A stretch of DNA of 64,000 bases. Origin: Campylobacterales bacterium (lineage in GTDB: Bacteria; Campylobacterota; Campylobacteria; Campylobacterales; Sulfurimonadaceae). The notes beneath the pieces were generated by a model. The model did no database searches. It saw only the letters and a list, made by a program, of their open reading frames with translations, and had not been told where the DNA came from. Both the position numbers and the translations under genes were made by a program. This document shows positions 54,597 to 62,273 of this stretch, piece after piece (position 1 is the first letter of the stretch; every line of letters starts with the position of its first letter). The DNA lies in NCBI GenBank assembly GCA_016938735.1, contig JAFGUB010000037.1, positions 1 to 64,000 on the forward strand, written 5' to 3'.

Positions 54597-55899
54597 GCGT
54601 CACGATATTCATGCTTTCAAGGTGCAAAAGCAGTCTCCCATTTGGATTATAATCGCTTAAGTTGTTCCCTAACTGAAATGTTGAGATGATGCTTTTGCCG
54701 ACAATATATCTCCCTTCAAGTGTATTTTTTCGTGTTTTAATCCCCCATGTATCATGAAAAACGATCACTTCATTATTGTACACCCCCAAATAGAGCATGA
54801 CGTGACCGGGCTTGTACAAAAGTGTCTTAAAGGGGTGTGCCTCTTCGCGTATACGCCGTAACTTCTCCTCATCGGAAAGCCCCTTGAGTACGATGACCTT
54901 TCCAATACGCGATTGCTCCAAAGAGTTGCGCGGTAGCCATAGACCAAAAGCGGCAAAATAGTCGCGCAGCATCGAAGAGCAGTCCCGACGCCCCAGCAAG
55001 CCACCCCAGCCATACTGCTCTTGAAGCAACTGATTGCCTATCATGTTTAGATGTTTCGCATCCATAGGAAGCGGCTGTTGCGCGCCAATGGTAGAAGGGG
55101 CGACGGCAGGCACAAAACGGGCACTGCCGTCACTCTCTCTTTGGGCCGTCAAAAGCTCTATACGTCCGGGTTGTATTTCACGGTGGATCGGAAGCATCGT
55201 GCCGATGCTACTGTGCAACAGATAGCGTCCGCCGCTCGCCTCTTTGAGCGGATAATCCTCTTGTGTAATATACAATTGAGAGAGACCTTCCCAATACTTT
55301 TTCTGTGTCGGGCCTACCAAGGCGATATCGCTTACATGTAACCATCCTGAAGCGTAAGCGGTAAAGACGTAGATCCAATCTCCGTCTTGGCTGTAATGAG
55401 AGAGATAGAGAGGTTCATTGGCATGAACGCCGCTGTTTTGATTGTAGTCAAAAGGGAACCCCTCTCCCGCCTCTTTGGGATCGCGAAAGAGGGGATCGTG
55501 GGTAGGAAAATTCCTTAGATCCGATGAACGTACCGTCATGCCGTAAGCACGCAGTGTATCAAAAGCATCAAAGTCGGAGAGACGACGCATCTGTTCAAAC
55601 CACTCCGGTCCTAAAGGTTGCAAGACAGGACCGTAGATGACCCCTTTTTGATAGCTTCGATAGGGCCACATAATGGCATCCAAGCCTTGCGGCGCTTGCG
55701 TGTACCGCCAAGGTTCGAACCACTTGAGCTTCAAGGTTGATGGGACCACACCCTCTTCTTTGTCAGATCGATACGCGGACGTATAGGCTTCAAAACTTTG
55801 CGGCAGACGAATCAAATCGTCAGGCACTTCTACCTTTTTGGCCGTGTAGGCACAACCACTTAAAAACCCTAACATCGCTAAGACGATCAGACGGTACAA
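54586..55899 (-). CDS. NlpC/P60 peptidoglycan endopeptidase lipoprotein with SH3 domains
   Basis: A 437-residue exported protein with lipobox LSGC (Cys 16), an N-NLPC helical cap, SH3b domains in the middle (about 150-270) and a C-terminal NlpC/P60 (C40) peptidase. RRDCSS near 303 holds the nucleophile Cys, GHVMLYLG the His and FHDTWG a third polar residue. It should cut stem peptides of peptidoglycan. It ends inside the mini-rod gene from the other strand. One palindrome (55332) lies inside as Leu-His-Val. Confidence 0.88.
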   Translation of the reverse strand: MYRLIVLAMLGFLSGCAYTAKKVEVPDDLIRLPQSFEAYTSAYRSDKEEGVVPSTLKLKWFEPWRYTQAPQGLDAIMWPYRSYQKGVIYGPVLQPLGPEWFEQMRRLSDFDAFDTLRAYGMTVRSSDLRNFPTHDPLFRDPKEAGEGFPFDYNQNSGVHANEPLYLSHYSQDGDWIYVFTAYASGWLHVSDIALVGPTQKKYWEGLSQLYITQEDYPLKEASGGRYLLHSSIGTMLPIHREIQPGRIELLTAQRESDGSARFVPAVAPSTIGAQQPLPMDAKHLNMIGNQLLQEQYGWGGLLGRRDCSSMLRDYFAAFGLWLPRNSLEQSRIGKVIVLKGLSDEEKLRRIREEAHPFKTLLYKPGHVMLYLGVYNNEVIVFHDTWGIKTRKNTLEGRYIVGKSIISTFQLGNNLSDYNPNGRLLLHLESMNIVTLTP

Positions 55900-55910
55900 G
55901 ATGCTCTTTT

Positions 55911-56570
55911 TTATACAACCCCTCCAAAACGACCGACCACCCGCCCGATAATCTGCACTTCGCTAGGATGCGCCGTATGCAGCGGGTAGTCTTTATTGTC
56001 TGAAATAATATCGATTCTACCATCGATTCGCTTTTGAATGCGCTTGATAAAGAGGCCATGCTCGGTATTGATGGTAAAAACGCCGCCCCGCCCGATATCT
56101 TGTTTGGAACGATTGATAAATACGATGTCGCCGTGCTGAAACAGAGGCTCCATCGAATCGCCGCTGACGTTGATCGCTTCAATATGGCGCAGCTCCTGCT
56201 CGCCCCCCAGCAGGGCGACAAAGCCCGCTTCGAGCATCAACGGCTCACTTACTTCATCATCATTTTCCGCACCGCCGCCGGCCGATGCGTTGACGGCAGT
56301 GAAATAGCGTACCCTGTAAAAGCGGTTGGTGGGTTCAATCAGGCTCTCCGGGGCTTGACCGTAAAGCAGCCAGTTGATGGCGATAGAGCGTCTGGCGCAA
56401 AAGTCCAAAAGTTCGTGAAACGGAATCTTGTTGCGCTTTTTCATCGTTGCAAAATTCATTTGAGAAATTCCCAGCAATGAGGCGACATCCTTGTCAAAGA
56501 CCTTCTTGCCCGGAAACTCTTCGCAGACAACGTCTTTGATCTGTTCGACAATTTCAAAAAGAGTTTTCAT
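55911..56570 (-). CDS. S24 (LexA/CI-like) self-cleaving repressor
   Basis: A 219-residue regulator. The first 70 residues form a CI-like helix-turn-helix (VASLLGISQMNFATMKKR, then LLDFCARRSIAINWLLYG). The C-terminal half is a peptidase S24 domain with a likely cleavage site Ala97-Gly98 (NASAGGG), catalytic Ser139 (VSGDSMEP) and Lys176 (LFIKRIQ). Such proteins repress genes until RecA-stimulated self-cleavage. No prophage surrounds it. The divergent intergenic region has a 17-base perfect palindrome (56630-56646), a likely operator controlling this gene and the 27-codon ORF opposite. Confidence 0.88.
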   Translation of the reverse strand: MKTLFEIVEQIKDVVCEEFPGKKVFDKDVASLLGISQMNFATMKKRNKIPFHELLDFCARRSIAINWLLYGQAPESLIEPTNRFYRVRYFTAVNASAGGGAENDDEVSEPLMLEAGFVALLGGEQELRHIEAINVSGDSMEPLFQHGDIVFINRSKQDIGRGGVFTINTEHGLFIKRIQKRIDGRIDIISDNKDYPLHTAHPSEVQIIGRVVGRFGGVV

Positions 56571-56629
56571 GTCAAAGCTCCGATTTGATTTTCAATATAG
56601 TATGAAAAAGCCATAATGAATATAAATTA

Positions 56630-56646
56630 TATTGCATTTTGCAATA
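56630..56646. promoter_or_regulatory. Palindromic operator candidate for the S24 repressor
   Basis: TATTGCA, three T, TGCAATA: perfect 7-base arms, placed 60 bases from both the repressor ATG (56570) and the micro-ORF ATG (56707), in a very A+T-rich stretch that must carry both promoters. Size and position fit a LexA/CI-type site. Confidence 0.6.
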
Positions 56647-56706
56647 AAAATAGGTGTTTTTCTTAAAAACCTTTACGATTAGCCAAACAAAAGAGGAGGA
56701 GAGACA

Positions 56707-56790
56707 ATGGTACGGGTAATCCACAAAGCACACTCTTGGATGGAACGTTTTGAGCAGATTCTGGAACTATGGGCTGAGCGGTTGCTGTAG
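56707..56790 (+). CDS. 27-residue micro-ORF facing the S24 repressor
   Basis: ATG 56707 is preceded by AGGAGGAGA, the best ribosome site in the window. It encodes 27 residues beginning MVRVIHKAHSWMERFEQ and ending LELWAERLL, an amphipathic helix with two Trp. No family recognised. It could be a leader peptide, an anti-repressor, a toxin or a stress peptide. Divergence from the repressor across a palindrome suggests that the repressor controls it. Confidence 0.55.
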   Translation: MVRVIHKAHSWMERFEQILELWAERLL

Positions 56791-56797
56791 TGTTAGC

Positions 56798-56821
56798 TTA
56801 CACGTAAATGCTTACATGTAA
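56798..56821. repeat. Near-tandem pair TTACACGTAA + TTACATGTAA
   Basis: A one-base core variant (56798-56807) and a perfect palindrome (56812-56821) 14 bases apart, each preceded by GC, in the gap between the two facing micro-ORFs. It looks like a local duplication of one unit with a T-to-C change in the first. Confidence 0.65.
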
Positions 56822-56823
56822 GA

Positions 56824-56940
56824 CTATTGCTTTTCATCTTCTTCCCGCTCGTGCATCTTTTTGAGATGATAACCGCGCATAAGATAAATAAGCAGCATGA
56901 TCAGCAGTACAAGCATCAAGGTATCAACAACGGGATTCAC
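56824..56940 (-). CDS. 38-residue single-pass membrane peptide
   Basis: GTG 56940 overlaps the trmL stop as GTGA. The peptide has a hydrophobic segment (TLMLVLLIMLLIYLM, about 7-21) and a charged tail (LKKMHEREEDEKQ). C. jejuni has a small hydrophobic protein (Cj0786) close to its CiaD gene as I recall, so it is probably conserved. Function unknown. Confidence 0.6.
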   Translation of the reverse strand: MNPVVDTLMLVLLIMLLIYLMRGYHLKKMHEREEDEKQ

Positions 56941-57407
56941 ATGAGTTCCTTATAGGTCTGGAAATTTTGACGTATGGCTTCATATAAAATGATGCCGCAA
57001 CTGACGGCAAGATTGAGGCTGCGCCCTTCTTTGCTCATGGGAATCGTCATGCACCGATGATTGTAGCGCTCTAGAATTTCAGCGGGAATACCTGCTGTTT
57101 CGCTTCCGAAAAAGAGGTAGTCTCCACTTTGAAATGTCCGCTCAAAATAGGGAGCTTGCGTTTTGGTTGTCGCAAAGAAGAAGCGCTCACTCTGCGGATG
57201 CGCCGCAAAAAAATCGTCGATGGAGTCATAAACCTTGACGCTTAGCTTGTGCCAATAGTCGAGCCCTGCGCGACGCAAGGCCTTCTCCGAAAGATCAAAT
57301 CCCAAAGGGCGAATCAGATGCAAAGTGCTACCCGTATTGACGCAAAGCCGACCGATGCTTCCCGTATTGTTGGGGATTTGCGGATGGACCAAAACGATGT
57401 GAAACAC
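56937..57407 (-). CDS. trmL: tRNA (cytidine/uridine-34 2'-O)-methyltransferase
   Basis: TrmL methylates the ribose of the wobble nucleotide in tRNA-Leu isoacceptors. The 156-residue SPOUT protein has NNTGSIGRLCVNTG near 13-26 and the knotted C-terminus FGSETAGIP near 98 and RSLNLAVSCGIILYE near 127, which bind SAM. It starts with GTG overlapping the purU stop (TAGTG). Confidence 0.92.
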   Translation of the reverse strand: MFHIVLVHPQIPNNTGSIGRLCVNTGSTLHLIRPLGFDLSEKALRRAGLDYWHKLSVKVYDSIDDFFAAHPQSERFFFATTKTQAPYFERTFQSGDYLFFGSETAGIPAEILERYNHRCMTIPMSKEGRSLNLAVSCGIILYEAIRQNFQTYKELM

Positions 57408-58255
57408 TAAAATATGACCGTTTTATTGGCATAAACAAAGATACGATCTTCAAGCGCCAGCTTGAGTGCGCGAGAAAGAACGATCTTCTCGACATCGCGG
57501 CCGGAGCGCTGCATATCTTTCCAGCTATAGGCGTGATCTACGGGGATGATCTCCTGGGCAATGATCGGACCTTCGTCAAGGTTATTGTTGACAAAGTGCG
57601 CAGTCGCTCCGATGATCTTGACACCCCGCTCATAGGCTTGTTTATAAGGGTTAGCCCCGATGAATGCGGGCAAAAAAGAGTGGTGAATGTTGATGATCCG
57701 GTGTTCATAGCGCGACACAAACTCAGGAGTCAGAATACGCATATATTTTGCCAAAACGACATAGTCGATAGGCCCGAGTGCTTCGAGTGCTTCAAGTACC
57801 CTTTGTTCATGATCTGAGCGGCTTAGACCCTCATGCGATACGGTCACGAACGGAATATCAAACTTGCGCACCAGAGGCTCCAGCAGATCGTAGTTGGAGA
57901 CGACGGCTAATATTTCTGCATCCAATTCTCCGTCTATATAGCGGATCAGCAGATCGCCGAGCGCATGGGTCTCTTTGGTTACCATCAAAACAATGCGTTT
58001 TTTTTGCGGCTCAATGACATTCACAACCGCATTATCGGGCAGTACAGCGATCAAGTCGGAATAAAGTTTCTCTCCGTCGATCACACCGATCACTTCACTA
58101 CGCATAAAAAAGCGGTTGTTTTCGCGATCAACAAATTCATTATTAGAGAGCATGTTCAGATCGTAATTGAAAAAGATATTCGAGACTTTAAAGACAAGAC
58201 CCTTTTCATCTCTGCAGTCAATCAGGATACGGTACTGTGTAGGAGTTGGATTCAT
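57407..58255 (-). CDS. purU: Formyltetrahydrofolate deformylase
   Basis: PurU hydrolyses 10-formyl-tetrahydrofolate to formate and tetrahydrofolate, balancing one-carbon units. The 282-residue protein has an N-terminal ACT domain (YRILIDCRDEKGLVFKVSN) and a C-terminal formyl-transferase fold with INIHHSFLPAFIG near 200, TAHFVNNNLDEGPII near 226. Four-base overlap with the CiaD-like gene upstream. Confidence 0.93.
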   Translation of the reverse strand: MNPTPTQYRILIDCRDEKGLVFKVSNIFFNYDLNMLSNNEFVDRENNRFFMRSEVIGVIDGEKLYSDLIAVLPDNAVVNVIEPQKKRIVLMVTKETHALGDLLIRYIDGELDAEILAVVSNYDLLEPLVRKFDIPFVTVSHEGLSRSDHEQRVLEALEALGPIDYVVLAKYMRILTPEFVSRYEHRIINIHHSFLPAFIGANPYKQAYERGVKIIGATAHFVNNNLDEGPIIAQEIIPVDHAYSWKDMQRSGRDVEKIVLSRALKLALEDRIFVYANKTVIF

Positions 58256-58569
58256 GTTTTGATCTTTTCTATTCTGGTGTCAATGGTAGAGAGCAGATAC
58301 TCAAGAAAATTGAGCGTTAAATCTACCTTCGCTTCAATATTTTTATTGTTAGGCGACTGAAATCCTTCAAAAAGAACCAACAAACGCTCCCGAAGATTCT
58401 CCAAAAAGCGCGACTCGTCGCCGTGAACACTTTCATGTTCACTTACGTACGGTTCCGTCGGAACCTGCGGTGCGGATGGCTGCTTGACGTGATCGGACAA
58501 ATTTTGGTTTTTAACAATGGCTGCGTCCATTTCGGCAAGTGTAGAGAGGATCACATCTTTTAGTTCCAT
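58252..58569 (-). CDS. CiaD-like domain protein
   Basis: A 105-residue soluble protein. The C-terminal half (FLENLRERLLVLFEGFQ near 56, LDLTLNFLEYLL-like near 85) matches the conserved part of C. jejuni CiaD, which lies near purU there too. The N-terminal half is charged and poorly conserved. In C. jejuni CiaD is reported as a flagellum-secreted host-cell effector; in a probably free-living organism the ancestral role must be something else. Coupled to purU and to the TPR gene. Confidence 0.7.
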   Translation of the reverse strand: MELKDVILSTLAEMDAAIVKNQNLSDHVKQPSAPQVPTEPYVSEHESVHGDESRFLENLRERLLVLFEGFQSPNNKNIEAKVDLTLNFLEYLLSTIDTRIEKIKT

Positions 58570-58808
58570 ATTTTAAGCAACCATCTTTCAAATTCTATAT
58601 ATTCGATCTCATCTTCCATGCGGATAAAAAAATCTTTCATCTCTTTATTGACGCCCAAAAACTTGCGGCGCATTCCGCTGAGACGACGAATCGCGATTTT
58701 GGCTTCGCTATTGGAGGGTTCACGGGAAAGCACCTCTTTGTAGATCTCCAAAGCCTCCTCTTTGAGGCCCTGAAGCTCATAAATATTAGCTAGCGTTAGC
58801 GTTTGCAT
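58560..58808 (-). CDS. Small TPR-repeat protein
   Basis: An 82-residue protein with one clear tetratricopeptide unit ([22 protein letters not shown], shown in part) and a start of a second, then an acidic-aromatic tail ([22 protein letters not shown], in part). It lies between leuB and the CiaD-like gene, with overlaps on both sides; similar to C. jejuni Cj0787, next to CiaD, as I recall. Probably an adaptor for the CiaD-like partner. Confidence 0.65.
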   Translation of the reverse strand: MQTLTLANIYELQGLKEEALEIYKEVLSREPSNSEAKIAIRRLSGMRRKFLGVNKEMKDFFIRMEDEIEYIEFERWLLKIWN

Positions 58809-59875
58809 TTAGCCGCATAGTTGGCGATAATGGAACCCATCTCATTGGTCGAACAGATCTCTTTCGCATCAAAATCGGCGATATCTTTGGTGCGGTAGCC
58901 TTCAGAGAGGGCTTTTTTGATCGCGGCGTCGATGCGATCGGCGGCTTTGGTTTCACCCAGTGCGTAGCGCAGCATCATCGAGGCGCTGGAGATGGTAGCG
59001 ATAGGATTGGCGATGCCCTGCCCGGCAATATCGGGCGCGGAGCCGTGGATGGGCTCATACACACCGATTTTGTTGCCTACGGAAGCCGAGGGAAGCAGCC
59101 CGATGGAGCCTGAGAGCATACTCGCTTCGTCGCTAAGGATATCTCCGAAAATATTGCCCGTCAGGATCACGTCAAACTGTCTTGGATCGCGGATGAGCTG
59201 CATGGCGGCATTATCGACATACATGTGCGAGAGACTCACTTCGGGATACTCTTTGGCCACCTCTTCGACCACTTCGCGCCAAAGCTGGCTCACATCGAGT
59301 ACGTTGGCCTTATCGACCGAGCAGACGCGTTTATCGCGCTCCATAGCGATTTTGAAGGCGACGTGGGCAATGCGTTCGATCTCATAGCGTGCATACACCA
59401 TCGTATTGAACGCACGATCACCTTCACGTCCTTTGGGTTCGCCAAAATAGATACCGCCGATCAGCTCCCGTACCACCATCAAATCCACCCCTTGCACCAC
59501 GGAGGGTTTGAGTGAACTGGCATTAACAAGCTCGTCATAAACGACTGCGGGGCGCAAGTTGGCAAAAACGCCCAGCTCTTTTCTAAAGCGAAGCAGACCG
59601 CTTTCAGGGCGTTTTTCGCGCGGCAGGTTGTCCCATTTTTGCCCTCCGATGGCACCAAAAAGCACCGCGTCGCTGCGAAACGCTCCGTCGATCGTCTCTT
59701 GCGGCAGCGGATCACCGGTGAGATCATAAGCGCATCCGCCCATCAAAAACTCTTCGTAGGAGAAATCAAACGCTTCGCTCGCCGCCACGGCGTCAAGCAC
59801 CTTGACTGCTTCATCGATGATTTCAGGGCCGATACCGTCTCCCTTAATAAGGGCAATAGAGTATTTTTTCATCAT
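58796..59875 (-). CDS. leuB: 3-isopropylmalate dehydrogenase
   Basis: LeuB oxidises and decarboxylates 3-isopropylmalate in leucine synthesis using NAD. The 359-residue protein has [11 protein letters not shown] near 9-19, [26 protein letters not shown] and an end motif for NAD binding ([13 protein letters not shown] near 273). leuD ends immediately before its ATG. leuA and leuC are not in the window. Confidence 0.95.
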   Translation of the reverse strand: MMKKYSIALIKGDGIGPEIIDEAVKVLDAVAASEAFDFSYEEFLMGGCAYDLTGDPLPQETIDGAFRSDAVLFGAIGGQKWDNLPREKRPESGLLRFRKELGVFANLRPAVVYDELVNASSLKPSVVQGVDLMVVRELIGGIYFGEPKGREGDRAFNTMVYARYEIERIAHVAFKIAMERDKRVCSVDKANVLDVSQLWREVVEEVAKEYPEVSLSHMYVDNAAMQLIRDPRQFDVILTGNIFGDILSDEASMLSGSIGLLPSASVGNKIGVYEPIHGSAPDIAGQGIANPIATISSASMMLRYALGETKAADRIDAAIKKALSEGYRTKDIADFDAKEICSTNEMGSIIANYAAKCKR

Positions 59876-60376
59876 TTATCCTTGAGCTGCAATTTCATCT
59901 TTGGCGTAGTTCATCAGACCGCCGGCACCAAGCAGTGCTTGCATAAATTCGGGAATCGGGGTGAAGCGGTAGCTTTTGCCGCTGCTGAGATTCTCAATCG
60001 TGCCCGCTTCCATGTCGATGCGGATGCGCTCCCCCTCTTTAATCTCCAAACTTTGCGGCAGCTCAAAAATCGGCAGGCCCATATTAAAAGCATTGCGGTA
60101 AAAAATACGCGCAAAAGTGGGGGCGACGACGGCAGCGACTCCGGCGGCTTTGAGAGCGATGGGGGCGTGTTCGCGTGAAGAGCCGCAGCCGAAGTTTTCA
60201 TCGGCGACAATGATGTCGCCTGGTTGCATTTTGGAGACAAAGCTAGGGTCGGCATCTTCCATGACATGTTTGGCCAGCTCTTTGGGATCGGAGGTGTTGA
60301 GATATCTGGCGGCGATGATCAGATCGGTGTCGATATCCTTACCGAAATTCCAGACGTTTCCTTCAATTTTGTGCAT
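59876..60376 (-). CDS. leuD: 3-isopropylmalate dehydratase small subunit
   Basis: LeuD is the swivelling-domain subunit which, with the Fe-S subunit LeuC, isomerises 2- to 3-isopropylmalate. The 166-residue protein has FGKDIDTDLIIAARYL near 11-26 and DENFGCGSSREHAP near 59. ATG 60376 with AGGA nine bases ahead is preferred to ATG 60385. LeuC must be encoded elsewhere. Confidence 0.93.
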   Translation of the reverse strand: MHKIEGNVWNFGKDIDTDLIIAARYLNTSDPKELAKHVMEDADPSFVSKMQPGDIIVADENFGCGSSREHAPIALKAAGVAAVVAPTFARIFYRNAFNMGLPIFELPQSLEIKEGERIRIDMEAGTIENLSSGKSYRFTPIPEFMQALLGAGGLMNYAKDEIAAQG

Positions 60377-60470
60377 AAAAATCATCCTAAATTCCAGCGC
60401 TGCGCCGGAATGAATTTGCGGGATTATAGCTAAAGGAAGATGCGAGGGAGCTAAAGAGAATCAGCGCCTA

Positions 60471-61259
60471 TTAGCGCTTGAGTCCGTTGGTGGTTTGCAG
60501 CATTTCATCACTGGTGGTGATCACTTTTGAGTTGGCGTCATACGCCCGCTGTCCCGTGATCAGGTCGGTCAGCTCCACCACCAATTGGACGTTACTCAGC
60601 TCTACAAAACCCTGACGCAGCAGCCCAAGACCGTCTACGCCGGGCGTACCGTCTACGGGCTGGCCTGAGCTGTCGGTCTCCACAAAAAGGTTGTCTCCCA
60701 TCGCGTGCAAGCCCGCAGGGTTGATGAAGTTGGTCGTGAGCACCTGCCCGATCTGCGTGGCCTGCGCCTGCCCCGGCTGAGTGACGGTCACGATACCGTC
60801 GGTGCCGATGCTGATGTAGGTGGCATCTTCGGGAATCACGATTTCAGGTACCAAGCGGTAGCCGTCAGAGTTGACCAAAGTACCGTTTTCATCGCGTTTA
60901 AAAGCACCGTTGCGGCTGTAAACTTCTGTACCGTCAGGCAGTTCAAGCTTGAAAAAGCCGCGTCCGGTAATCGCAATGTCGAGGTCGTTATCGGTCTGCT
61001 TGAGGCTTCCGGCGGAGAAGATCTTGTTGATCGCGGTAGGCCGTACCCCAAGACCCACTTCGATACCGGTAGGTGATTTGGTGGTATCGCTGGTCGAAGT
61101 GCCTGCATACTCCATCACCCGATACATCAAGTCGGCAAACTCCGCGCGGGATTTTTTATACCCTATGGTATTGACGTTGGCGATGTTGTTGGCGGTGGTG
61201 TCGATTTGGGTTTGCATCCCCAGCATTCCGGTGGAGCTGGTATAGAGTGACTGCATCAT
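60471..61259 (-). CDS. flgG: Flagellar distal rod protein FlgG
   Basis: FlgG builds the distal rod of the flagellar basal body. The 262-residue protein has the N-terminal rod helix (LYTSSTGMLGMQTQIDTTANNIANVNT, in part), ITGRGFF near 102 and the C-terminal helix ITGQRAYDANSKVITTSDEML. It follows its paralogue flgF after 3 bases. Confidence 0.95.
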   Translation of the reverse strand: MMQSLYTSSTGMLGMQTQIDTTANNIANVNTIGYKKSRAEFADLMYRVMEYAGTSTSDTTKSPTGIEVGLGVRPTAINKIFSAGSLKQTDNDLDIAITGRGFFKLELPDGTEVYSRNGAFKRDENGTLVNSDGYRLVPEIVIPEDATYISIGTDGIVTVTQPGQAQATQIGQVLTTNFINPAGLHAMGDNLFVETDSSGQPVDGTPGVDGLGLLRQGFVELSNVQLVVELTDLITGQRAYDANSKVITTSDEMLQTTNGLKR

Positions 61260-61262
61260 GGC

Positions 61263-62084
61263 TTATCCTTTTTTGGAGAGTTTTTCTACGGCGTCTTTGT
61301 TCATGTCGTTCATTTGTGAATCCATCGCTTTTTGGTACATGCCCACCAAGCGGTTGGCTTCGATCATGGCGACCATCTCGTTGATCGGATTGACGTTGCT
61401 TTTTTCGACAAATCCTTGAAGCACCAAGCCGCTCTCTTCGCTTACATGTAAGATTTCGAGTGATTCGGGTTTATAGAGGTTGGCACCCTCTTTGACCAGA
61501 TTTTGCAGGGTTTCGGGACGTACGATCATCAGTTTGCTGCCGGCGACGAGCTGCGCATTTCCGGGAATGCTGATGTAAAACTGTCCGTTTTTATCGGTTT
61601 CGACAATGGCGTCTTCATTATTGAAGCGGATGGTACTTTTGGCTTCAAATCCATCATTGGAGAGCACTTCAAACCCCTCTTTGGTCACGAGCACGCCGTC
61701 ATCATTTAGCTTGAACGAGCCGTCTTGCGTGAGGCGTATCCCCTGTGGAGTATTGACGACAAAAAAGTGACCGCTGCCGCCTAATGCAAAATCGAAGGTG
61801 TTGTCCGTTTTGGCCAGATTACCCAAACGAAAATCGGTGTAGCGCTCCGTAATCTGCGGCACGCGGTCCATTGCACGGTTGTAAAACTGCGCCCCCTCAA
61901 CCGTCTGATTCTCCAAAGGGAGTTCGTCACGCGCTGTTTTGTATAGACGCAAAAAGTCGCCGACGATGACGTTGTCGCTTTTAAAACCCAGCGTATTGGT
62001 ATTGGCTAAATTGTTTGCCACCACATCAAGCCGGTTAAACTGCGTCACCATACCGCCGGCTGCCGAGTAGTATCCGCTTTGCAT
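61263..62084 (-). CDS. flgF: Flagellar proximal/distal rod protein FlgF (FlgG2)
   Basis: A 273-residue rod protein, often called FlgG2 or FlgF in this phylum. The N-terminus SGYYSAAGGMVTQFNRLDVV and NNLANTNTLGFK, ALGGSGHFFV near 98 and the C-terminal helix (MVAMIEANRLVGMYQKAM) are clear. ATG 62084 with GGAGG ahead is preferred to the longer frame. A sigma-54 promoter lies 34 bases upstream. One palindrome (61442) lies inside as Leu-His-Val. Confidence 0.9.
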   Translation of the reverse strand: MQSGYYSAAGGMVTQFNRLDVVANNLANTNTLGFKSDNVIVGDFLRLYKTARDELPLENQTVEGAQFYNRAMDRVPQITERYTDFRLGNLAKTDNTFDFALGGSGHFFVVNTPQGIRLTQDGSFKLNDDGVLVTKEGFEVLSNDGFEAKSTIRFNNEDAIVETDKNGQFYISIPGNAQLVAGSKLMIVRPETLQNLVKEGANLYKPESLEILHVSEESGLVLQGFVEKSNVNPINEMVAMIEANRLVGMYQKAMDSQMNDMNKDAVEKLSKKG

Positions 62085-62117
62085 ATCACGCCTCCGGATA
62101 TTGATTTGGAGTATAAA

Positions 62118-62134
62118 AGCAATTGGTGTTCCAA
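62118..62134 (-). promoter_or_regulatory. Sigma-54 promoter of flgF-flgG
   Basis: On the minus strand TTGGAACACCAATTGCT has GG and GC separated by exactly 10 bases, the -24/-12 signature of RpoN. Rod genes of Campylobacterota are known to be RpoN/FlgR-dependent. Transcription would start near 62107, 23 bases before the flgF ATG. Confidence 0.7.
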
Positions 62135-62197
62135 TCCCAAGAAAAGCCTTCCATTGGTTATTTTGGTACACCTAAGCAATATTTTAAAATATTTCGG

Positions 62198-62203
62198 TAT
62201 AAT
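62198..62203 (+). promoter_or_regulatory. Candidate -10 of rpoD
   Basis: TATAAT about 70 bases before ATG 62274, preceded by an AT-rich stretch (62179-62194) as is common for the main sigma factor in this phylum. No clear -35. Confidence 0.6.
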
Positions 62204-62273
62204 CCACTTCTTTTAAAATCATAAAAAGCACCTGTTCATCCCATCCCCCTACGAAGCGGAGTACCTCCCCAAT

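Noticed and set aside
55911-56570. S24 repressor as a sign of a prophage
   Set aside because: No integrase, structural, lysis or attachment sequences nearby; neighbours are housekeeping genes.
62217-62273. Longer N-terminus for RpoD using the open frame upstream
   Set aside because: The only possible starts are weak (CTG 62232), the family starts near MTSKDLNK, and the region is too close to the promoter.
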